From Lachnospiraceae bacterium (GTDB taxonomy: Bacteria > Bacillota > Clostridia > Lachnospirales > Lachnospiraceae), in assembly GCA_009774235.1 (NCBI GenBank), contig VSNJ01000015.1, positions 1-45,800 of the forward strand: a stretch of DNA of 45,800 nt, read 5' to 3'. Under the pieces are notes generated by a model. It had not been told where the DNA came from and made no database searches. It saw only the letters and a list, made by a program, of their open reading frames with translations. Below are positions 39,839-45,800 of this stretch, in pieces (position 1 is the stretch's first letter; every line of letters begins with the position of its first letter). The translations under genes were made by a program, and so were the position numbers.

Positions 39839-41147
39839 TTTCTTCTGTCCCCCACCGTATTGGAATTTTTGCTTCTACAATAAAACCATCATTACCATTA
39901 TAGTTAAGGCTTCCATGTAACATATCCAGTCTTTCCTCCATATGGTGAAGACCAAATCCTTTGTTTATCTCTGCACATCCAGTACCATTGTCTTTAATTA
40001 ATATTTTCAGCAAGTTAAACTCCCTGCTAATATAAATATAAATTTTACCAGCTTTCCCATGCCTGATAGAATTTGTAATACACTCCTGTACAATACGGTA
40101 AATAATATCTTCTTCATCCTCATTAAAGCAATTTAAACTTGTTTCAAAACTATATTCTATCTCTGCACTTGTAGCACTGCGCATTTCACTAATAAGAGTA
40201 ACCAGGGCATTGCTAAGGTCTGACTTTTCTAATGCATCAGGTCTTAATGCTTTAACTGAGCGCCGTACATCAGTAATTCCCTGCCTGGCAACTTCTGCTA
40301 TTGCTTTTAACTGCTCTTTTGTTGCTTCAGGAGCCACATCCATAAGTGTAGTACAAGCTTCTATCCCTGTAATAATACCTGTAAGGGAATGTCCAAGTGT
40401 ATCATGTATTTCTCTCGCCAGACGGTTTCTTTCTTTTGTTTCTGCCATTTTTTCTGATTCTTTTGCATACTCAGATAACTGCATATTTACATATTTCAAT
40501 TCATCATTTGCACTGTTTAACTGGTTATTCAGATGCATAATCCTCTCCTTCTCATTCATATGTATACGTACCAGTAAAATCATATAAATAAGAAAAATAA
40601 ATGTATTTAATGAATTAACAATATTCTTTATTCCCATTAATACAGAACCAGTACCATCCTTGAAATAACCAATATAAGTTTCTAAAGAAACCAGGTTATA
40701 ATGTAATGACATTAAATCATAATCTGCTATAAAATAAAAAAAACAAATAAAAACTATAAATGGAAACTTCCAGCCCTGCTTTGGAACAAATTTCATAGTA
40801 TCAGCAATAATAAGGAGCACAATTCCAGTATAACTAAATCCCAGTATATAACTGATAAAAAAGCTGGTTACTATTTCAAGACAAAGCTTTATTACCAGTT
40901 TAAATCCTCTTATATTTTTTATAAGCATTAACATCAGGAAGCTAATATACAAAATGCTGCATACTACTGGAATCTTCCATGCTGCTGGTGGTGTAACACT
41001 AATCTCTGCCAGAAACTCATATGCAGAATTTTCCTGTATATATCCTGATAAACTATATGATATAATTAAAGAAACATATAATATAATTATAAAATTCAGG
41101 TTTTTCATAATTACCAGTATATATTCTGATAAACTATTTTCTTCCAT
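39831..41147 (-). CDS. Sensor histidine kinase (HisKA_3, NarX-like) with multi-pass membrane domain
   Basis: A 438-residue kinase. The first 195 residues hold about six hydrophobic segments with short loops and no large extracellular domain. A coiled coil (about 200-235) leads to the HisKA_3 helix with the phospho-acceptor His248 (RNRLAREIHDTLGHSLTG), then the ATPase domain (QECITNSIRHGKAGKIYIYI; DNGTGCAEINKGFGLHHMEERL). With little extracellular sequence it probably receives its signal from an anchored binding protein, as XylFII does for LytS in Clostridium. The sugar-binding protein gene lies 47 bases upstream in the same operon. GTGGAGGCTGTATAA precedes the ATG. Confidence 0.92.
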   Translation of the reverse strand: MEENSLSEYILVIMKNLNFIIILYVSLIISYSLSGYIQENSAYEFLAEISVTPPAAWKIPVVCSILYISFLMLMLIKNIRGFKLVIKLCLEIVTSFFISYILGFSYTGIVLLIIADTMKFVPKQGWKFPFIVFICFFYFIADYDLMSLHYNLVSLETYIGYFKDGTGSVLMGIKNIVNSLNTFIFLIYMILLVRIHMNEKERIMHLNNQLNSANDELKYVNMQLSEYAKESEKMAETKERNRLAREIHDTLGHSLTGIITGIEACTTLMDVAPEATKEQLKAIAEVARQGITDVRRSVKALRPDALEKSDLSNALVTLISEMRSATSAEIEYSFETSLNCFNEDEEDIIYRIVQECITNSIRHGKAGKIYIYISREFNLLKILIKDNGTGCAEINKGFGLHHMEERLDMLHGSLNYNGNDGFIVEAKIPIRWGTEEKG

Positions 41148-41194
41148 TTATACAGCCTCCACGCACTACATATTACAAACAGAAAAACCTTCTG

Positions 41195-42169
41195 TTATTG
41201 CCATCTGTCTATTCCAAAATCTTCTACATTATCTTTTGTCACCAATTTAACAGGTACTAATATGTGTTTTTCAATTTCTTCACCATTTAACAATTTATAT
41301 ATAACATCTGCTGTCCTTGTTCCTATCTCAGATGGAAACTGTGCCACTGATGCTGCCATCATATTTTCCTTTATTAATGCTTTTGAATCTGGTGATGCAT
41401 CTACACCATACACATCTATTTTATCTAATATTCTGTTTTCTTCTAGTGCTGCAACTACTCCTACACCTGCCAGGTCATTTAAACAAAATACACTGTCAAA
41501 CTCCAGCTCATTATCTATAGCTTCCTGCAGTTTTGGCATTGCAATTTCTAACTGGCCTTCACACTCTATTTTATCTGCAATTTCTATACCTTTATGACCT
41601 TTTATTGTATCCATGAAACCTTGAACCCTGTCCTGCCCTGATTTTGCATTTTCATGTGTCATAACAACAACTTTTGCAGTATCACGTTGTTTTAAAAAAT
41701 ATTGTCCAATAAGAACCCCTGCATTGTAATTATCAGAAAGTATTGTACAATCTGCCAAGTCTTCCCTGCTTACATTTGTATCTACTACTACAATTAAGAT
41801 TCCTTCCGCCCTTGCATCTTCCAGTATTGATTCCAGGCTTTGCCAGTCTACTGGCGCTACCACAAGTACATCAATATCCAGGTCTAACATTTCTCTTATT
41901 TGTTCAATCTGCCTTCCAGCATCTAATGCAGGGTCCCTAAGAACCAGCCTGTCACCTTCCGCCTCAGCTCTGGCACTTATTTCTTCACTTAATATTTTAT
42001 AAAATTCATTATTCATTGTCATATAGCTTGCACCAATCAAATGTGTCTTTTTATTTTGGTTTAATGAATAGTCTGTTTTACCATATATCCCAGAAAACAT
42101 TACATCTAAAATAATTATATTAACCAGTATAAGCACAATCCAGAACCTTTTTTTACTTTTATTATTCAT
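41195..42169 (-). CDS. RbsB-like sugar-binding protein, membrane anchored sensor candidate
   Basis: A 324-residue type I periplasmic-binding protein (ribose/galactose class). An N-terminal anchor (about 9-29) without a lipobox precedes the domain: LIGASYMTMNNEFYKILSEEI, IDVLVVAPVDWQSLESILEDA, VVVDTNVSREDLADCTILSDNYNAG, SVFCLNDLAGVGVVAALEEN and a C-terminal VDASPDSKALIKENMMAASVAQ. It heads the operon with kinase, regulator and a second binding protein, and no ABC transporter genes follow. It is probably the sugar-sensing input of the kinase. AAGGAG lies 11 bases before the ATG. Promoter at 42205-42232. Confidence 0.9.
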   Translation of the reverse strand: MNNKSKKRFWIVLILVNIIILDVMFSGIYGKTDYSLNQNKKTHLIGASYMTMNNEFYKILSEEISARAEAEGDRLVLRDPALDAGRQIEQIREMLDLDIDVLVVAPVDWQSLESILEDARAEGILIVVVDTNVSREDLADCTILSDNYNAGVLIGQYFLKQRDTAKVVVMTHENAKSGQDRVQGFMDTIKGHKGIEIADKIECEGQLEIAMPKLQEAIDNELEFDSVFCLNDLAGVGVVAALEENRILDKIDVYGVDASPDSKALIKENMMAASVAQFPSEIGTRTADVIYKLLNGEEIEKHILVPVKLVTKDNVEDFGIDRWQ

Positions 42170-42204
42170 TTTCTATACTACTCCTTATATATTCCTGTTT
42201 AAAA

Positions 42205-42232
42205 AGTATAACATAAATATTATTTTTTGCAA
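42205..42232 (-). promoter_or_regulatory. Promoter of the sugar-sensing operon
   Basis: TTGCAA at 42232-42227, a 16-base spacer, and TATACT (42210-42205) preceded by TGT, an extended -10, on the minus strand. It lies 36 bases upstream of the RbsB-like gene. Confidence 0.75.
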
Positions 42233-42312
42233 AATCTCTTTATAAACTGTTGTTATTGCAATTTATTTATATATATATTGAATACATTATTATAATTTTT
42301 ATGTATATCTCT

Positions 42313-42418
42313 ATAATATAAAAGCTGTTATAAAGGAGTTTCAAAAGAATATCACCTGCTATCAAAGCGGATACACTCTATCTTATATAAATTCCTATAT
42401 AACAGCTTTTTTATATTA
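42313..42418. repeat. 106-nt imperfect inverted repeat in the intergenic region
   Basis: AATATAAAAGCTGTTATA near 42316-42333 is matched in reverse by the segment near 42399-42417; pairing goes on through AGGA with TCCT, giving arms of about 30 bases and a loop of about 45. T-runs follow on the plus side (TTTTTTATA). It can terminate the amino-acid transporter operon (minus) but is larger than a normal terminator. Confidence 0.65.
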
Positions 42419-42437
42419 CAAAATTTCTAATAAAATA

Positions 42438-43190
42438 TTATGATATCTTATTATCAAATGAAAACACATTTAAAAATTTCTTTGCCCTGTCTGTTTCTGG
42501 ATTTTCAAAAAACTTTTCTGGTGTATTGCTTTCTATAATTTTACCTTCATCCATAAATATAATCCTGTCTGCCACTGCCCTTGCGAACTTCATTTCATGT
42601 GTAACAATAAGCATAGTTTTGCCCTGGTTTGCAAGGGAAAGTATCACATCTAAAACTTCCCTTGTCATCTCTGGGTCAAGTGCAGCAGTTACCTCATCAA
42701 AAAGCATAATCTCTGGATGCATAATAAGTGCCCTGACAATTGCCACTCTCTGTTTCTGTCCCCCAGACAGCTGCCTTGGATAACTTTTTGCTTTATTTTC
42801 AAGCCCTACCCTTTCCAGAAGTGCAAGTGCTTCCTTTTTTACCTTATCTTTTTCTCTTTTCTGGACTTTTACAGGTGCTAACATAATATTTCCAAGCACA
42901 TCCATGTGTGGAAATAAATCATAACTCTGGAATACCATTCCAATTTTCTGCCTGGATACTCCCATATCCATTATATTTCCTGTATAGCCTTGTATATTGG
43001 TGCTAATGCTTCCAGACTGTATCTTCTCCAGCCCGTTAATACAACGTAAAAGTGTACTTTTACCACATCCACTTGGTCCAATAATCACTATAACTCCGCC
43101 TTCTTCTACCTCTAAGCTTAAATCATCCAGAACTACATGTTCTTTATATTTTTTCACAATATGCCTGATATTTAATATATAATCTGCCAT
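42438..43190 (-). CDS. Polar amino-acid ABC transporter, ATP-binding protein
   Basis: A 250-residue ATPase of the GlnQ/HisP class. Walker A GPSGCGKST (about 38-46), Q-loop VFQSYDLFPHMDVLGNI, signature LSGGQKQRVAIVRAL, Walker B IMLFDEVTAALDPE and switch His in IVTHEMKFA are intact. It begins 3 bases after the permease stop and is the last gene of the uptake operon. The membrane partners and binding protein upstream are typical for glutamine, cystine or other polar amino acids; the exact substrate cannot be told. Confidence 0.95.
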   Translation of the reverse strand: MADYILNIRHIVKKYKEHVVLDDLSLEVEEGGVIVIIGPSGCGKSTLLRCINGLEKIQSGSISTNIQGYTGNIMDMGVSRQKIGMVFQSYDLFPHMDVLGNIMLAPVKVQKREKDKVKKEALALLERVGLENKAKSYPRQLSGGQKQRVAIVRALIMHPEIMLFDEVTAALDPEMTREVLDVILSLANQGKTMLIVTHEMKFARAVADRIIFMDEGKIIESNTPEKFFENPETDRAKKFLNVFSFDNKIS

Positions 43191-43193
43191 ATA

Positions 43194-43868
43194 CTAACTC
43201 CATTTCTTTTCTAATTGCCGTGCTGCAATGCTGGCAGGCCAGCAGACCAGGAAATAAAGAATAAATATAACCAGAAAAACACCAAATGCCGCATTGGGAC
43301 TTGTCATACGGTTTGCTTCAATTATCTGCTGCCCAGTCTTTAATACCTCAACTACACCTATCATAAGCACAAGACTTGTAGTCTTAACCATACGTGTAAC
43401 CAGGTTAATTGACAGTGGTACAAGCCTGCGTAATGTCTGTGGCAGAATAATATAAAAATAACTTTGCGTTTTACTTAATCCAAGCGCTTTACTGCTTTCA
43501 TACTGGTGTACTGGCACACTTAATATTGCACTTCTCGTTAAATCCCCCATTTCTGCAACACCCCACAAAACAAATACAATAATGGCAGAAGTTTCTCCTG
43601 GCAGGTTTATTCCAAGGATTTTTGTACTTCCAAAAAATACAATAAACAACAGGACAAGCTGTGGCATAATACGGATAAATTCCAGGTATACTTTTGTTAA
43701 AAACTTTATTAATATATTTTCTTTTGTCATAATAATCCCTAAAATTATTCCTAAAGGAAAGCTGGTTACTATTGAAACCAGGCTTATTTCTACTGCTGCC
43801 CAAAGCCCTTGTAACAGACGCAGCATATTACTTCCTTTAAACAATACTTCAAGCCCCAAATCCGGCAT
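43194..43868 (-). CDS. Polar amino-acid ABC transporter, permease (second)
   Basis: A 224-residue HisM/GlnP-type permease. Hydrophobic segments surround the ATPase-contact loop, recognisable at SAILSVPVHQYESSKALGLSKTQSYFYIILPQTLRRLVPLS. The ATG at 43868 follows GAGAGGAGGCTTAGGT and lies inside the end of the other permease gene (20-base overlap); the frame extends further upstream without a site. The overlap implies translational coupling of the two permeases, which should form a heterodimer. Confidence 0.92.
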   Translation of the reverse strand: MPDLGLEVLFKGSNMLRLLQGLWAAVEISLVSIVTSFPLGIILGIIMTKENILIKFLTKVYLEFIRIMPQLVLLFIVFFGSTKILGINLPGETSAIIVFVLWGVAEMGDLTRSAILSVPVHQYESSKALGLSKTQSYFYIILPQTLRRLVPLSINLVTRMVKTTSLVLMIGVVEVLKTGQQIIEANRMTSPNAAFGVFLVIFILYFLVCWPASIAARQLEKKWS

Positions 43869-44508
43869 ACCTAAGCCTCCTCTCAGCAATTGCCCCTGCT
43901 ACTAATACTGGCAGCAGGATTACCAGATAAAATACTACAAGAAGTGTAAGGCTCTCTGTTGTTTTATAATATAATCCTATTAAATCTTTGGCTGTAAACA
44001 TTAAGTCCATAAGGCTTACTGCTGAAAATACACTTGTTTCTTTTAACAGGAATATTATATTGGCAAGAAATGCTGGAATACTTGTAGATACAGCCTGTAG
44101 CAGTACCACATAACACATTATCTGTGCCTTGCTAAGCCCAAGGCTGTATGCGCTTTCTTTTTGTATATTATCTACACCCTGAAGCCCGCTACGAAAAGCT
44201 TCTGCCATATAGCTTCCGCCTAAAAAAGCAAGCCCTGCTGCCCCACAGGTCTCTGGAGATAACATTATTCCAGCTTTTGGCAGCCCATAATATATAAAAA
44301 ACAGCTGTACCAGAAGAGGTGTGTTACGGCTGGTTTCTATATACACCGTAACTATATGGCGTATTACAGGAACCTTTTCATATAAAACCACTGCACAAAA
44401 CAGCCCTGTTAGAATTGCTAAAAAGACTCCTTCTAAGCCAATCTTTACTGTTAATAGTGCCGCTTTCTGGTACAGAGGCCAAACCTTCTCTATATATCCA
44501 AAATCCAT
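43849..44508 (-). CDS. Polar amino-acid ABC transporter, permease (first)
   Basis: A 219-residue permease of the same family. Motifs include YIETSRNTPLLVQLFFIYYGLP and the EAA-type loop SGLQGVDNIQKESAYSLGLSKAQIMCYVVLLQAVSTSIP. GCAGAGGAGGTGCATTA precedes the ATG. It lies 26 bases after the binding-protein gene and overlaps the second permease by 20 bases. Confidence 0.94.
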   Translation of the reverse strand: MDFGYIEKVWPLYQKAALLTVKIGLEGVFLAILTGLFCAVVLYEKVPVIRHIVTVYIETSRNTPLLVQLFFIYYGLPKAGIMLSPETCGAAGLAFLGGSYMAEAFRSGLQGVDNIQKESAYSLGLSKAQIMCYVVLLQAVSTSIPAFLANIIFLLKETSVFSAVSLMDLMFTAKDLIGLYYKTTESLTLLVVFYLVILLPVLVAGAIAERRLRYAGFGA

Positions 44509-44534
44509 TAATGCACCTCCTCTGCTATATATTT

Positions 44535-45407
44535 CTATTCTTTTTCTCTACTTTCTGCTACAATACTTTTTTTATATTCATTACCATAAGTACCAGCCAG
44601 TGTTTTATCATATGCCTTGTGGAAAAACTTTTCTTCCCTCAGCTTTTTAATATCCTTATTAATCCATTCCAGTAATGTTTCATTGCCCTTTGTAACTGCT
44701 GGTGCGATTGTATCATTGCTTCCCAGGTTTGGAATACCTGCTGTATATCCTTTGTTTTGTAAAGAAAATGCAATTACTTCTGTATTATCATTTGCCCATG
44801 CAACACCTGTTCCATTTTCAAAAGCTTCTTTTGCTGTTGCATAAGAATCAAACTTCTGTAATTTAACATCAGGATAATTATTAATCATATAATTTTCTGC
44901 TGTAGTTCCTGAGATTACAATAACTGTATCGTCTTTACCTAAACTATCAAGGCTTTTAATAATATTATCACTACGGCTGGCAACACCCAGTGACACATTC
45001 ATATATGGAAGCGCAAAGTCCACTTCTTCCTTACGTTCATCAGTTACAGTAAAATTTGCAAGAATTATATCAACTTTTCCTGTCTTAAGATATTCAATCC
45101 GGTTTGCTGCTTCTGTGGAAACATAATTAATTTTTACTCCCATATCTTTAGCAAGCCTTTCTGCAAAATACACATCATATCCCTGGTAGTCTCCATTTTC
45201 ATCTACATACCCAAACGGGTTTTTATCAGAAAATACACCAATATTAACAGTTCCATCCTCTTTAATTTCATCTAAAGTACGGTATATTTCTTTACTGCCT
45301 TTTTTTTCATTGTTTTTCTTTGAATACGTTTTACTGCCACAGGCAGATAAACTTCCAAGCAGTGTTATTATTAATATAAATGTAACCAGTCTTTTTATAA
45401 GTTCCAT
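44535..45407 (-). CDS. Polar amino-acid ABC transporter, substrate-binding lipoprotein
   Basis: A 290-residue lipoprotein. The signal peptide ends in SLSAC with the lipid Cys at 23, followed by a Lys/Ser-rich linker. The binding domain has family motifs: VNIGVFSDKNPFGYVDENGDYQGYDVYFAERLAKDMG, VDIILANFTVTDERKEEVDFALPYM and a VISGTTAENY hinge. It feeds the two permeases and ATPase. AAGGGGATAAAAAG lies before the ATG. The 5' flank has a candidate TTGTCC with an AT-rich -10 near 45490-45515, too weak to list separately. Confidence 0.95.
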   Translation of the reverse strand: MELIKRLVTFILIITLLGSLSACGSKTYSKKNNEKKGSKEIYRTLDEIKEDGTVNIGVFSDKNPFGYVDENGDYQGYDVYFAERLAKDMGVKINYVSTEAANRIEYLKTGKVDIILANFTVTDERKEEVDFALPYMNVSLGVASRSDNIIKSLDSLGKDDTVIVISGTTAENYMINNYPDVKLQKFDSYATAKEAFENGTGVAWANDNTEVIAFSLQNKGYTAGIPNLGSNDTIAPAVTKGNETLLEWINKDIKKLREEKFFHKAYDKTLAGTYGNEYKKSIVAESREKE

Positions 45408-45548
45408 CTTTTTATCCCCTTTCTTATTTATTTTATTACTCCAGAGGGAAATGGTGTTATTGCTTCGTATTCTTTTGTATTATTTATATATTATCTTAGA
45501 CCTGGACAAACTATCCTTACTGCTGGCTTTTACACTTACAGGCAACTT

Positions 45549-45643
45549 AAAAAGAGACTGCCGCATTAAGACCAAAAGATATAGTTTTATTACGAAAATT
45601 CTATATCCTGCCTGGTACTTTCTTAATGCGGCAGCCTCTTTTT
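45549..45643. terminator. Long bidirectional terminator hairpin
   Basis: A 22-bp outer stem with one mismatch (45549-45570 with 45622-45643; core CTGCCGCATTAAG) encloses a second stem GATATAG/CTATATC. T-runs flank both sides. It stops the transcript of the partial gene at the right edge and separates it from the amino-acid transporter. The gap 45408-45661 has no gene. Confidence 0.75.
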
Positions 45644-45661
45644 ATAATTTATGTTTTTTCA

Positions 45662-45800
45662 CTAATTGATATTTTTATATATCCAGTTATGGAAACCACA
45701 ATTCTTTGCAGACTGGTATACTGTCTGTACAACCTCTTCTAAAGCATTAGAAAACATTGTAAATGACAATCCCTTTTTATAAATACGTCCTTTAATATCA
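45662..45800 (-). CDS. C-terminal end of an unknown gene (cut by window edge)
   Basis: About 45 codons of an open minus-strand frame end with TAG at 45662-45664, just before the long terminator. The visible residues include GRIYKKGLSFTMFSNALEEV and end NCGFHNWIYKNIN. The context (single open frame, stop, then terminator) supports a real gene. I recognise no family. Confidence 0.55.
   Translation of the reverse strand, partial: DIKGRIYKKGLSFTMFSNALEEVVQTVYQSAKNCGFHNWIYKNIN

Noticed and set aside
1..45800. tRNA, rRNA or CRISPR array
   Set aside because: No cloverleaf, rRNA core or evenly spaced repeat-spacer pattern was seen in reading both strands.

Overview
The window reads as chromosomal DNA of an AT-rich, endospore-lineage Firmicute, most likely a Lachnospiraceae-type gut Clostridium (inference). 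The grounds are the str operon proteins, the sporulation gene yyaC, strong AGGAGG ribosome sites, sigma-A promoters, mannose-family PTS genes and many two-component and ABC genes. Nearly all genes lie on the minus strand. No rRNA, tRNA or CRISPR array was seen.

Layout. (1) 1-2003 is the end of an integrated mobile element: the first codons of a tyrosine integrase, a small excisionase-like HTH protein, a divergent XRE repressor and a PemK/MazF-type toxin. A run of hairpins with a common loop sequence follows, then candidate integrase arm sites next to the tuf terminator. (2) 2004-6762 is the str operon rpsL-rpsG-fusA-tuf with its own promoter and a second promoter before tuf. (3) 6783-10160 holds two poorly known membrane proteins (a propeller-like protein and a LysM protein) and the sporulation gene yyaC. 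(4) 10219-13939 is a pfkA-dnaX-ybaB-recR operon. (5) 14233-19445 holds a small membrane protein, glycogen phosphorylase, and an FMN-binding lipoprotein next to a chemoreceptor. (6) 19621-25770 is a LytTR/GHKL two-component system, a heterodimeric ABC exporter pair and a TIM-barrel isomerase. (7) 26000-26272 is a 273-nt palindromic element. (8) 26352-31533 is a TetR gene facing a three-gene set of stand-alone condensation enzyme, carrier protein and AMP-ligase (an NRPS-like mini-pathway), with a membrane-anchored hydrolase upstream. (9) 31883-42169 is a 12-gene carbohydrate locus. Two membrane-anchored sugar-binding proteins and a NarL-type two-component system sit upstream of a complete mannose-family PTS (EIIA, B, C, D), a small membrane protein, a HAD phosphatase and dedicated HPr and enzyme I. 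(10) 42438-45407 is a polar amino-acid ABC transporter, followed by the C-terminal end of an unknown gene.

How the parts work together. The most coherent unit is region 9. The binding proteins probably sense an extracellular sugar and signal through the kinase and response regulator to a PTS promoter that has a poor -35 and a strong upstream inverted repeat. The dedicated HPr carries Arg at position 46 in place of the regulatory Ser, so it should escape HPr-kinase control. Region 8 should make a small acylated or amide-linked product. A roughly 65-nt structured repeat occurs once in front of the region 8 condensation gene and once in front of the region 9 EIIC gene, which makes it a candidate undescribed regulatory RNA or mobile repeat.
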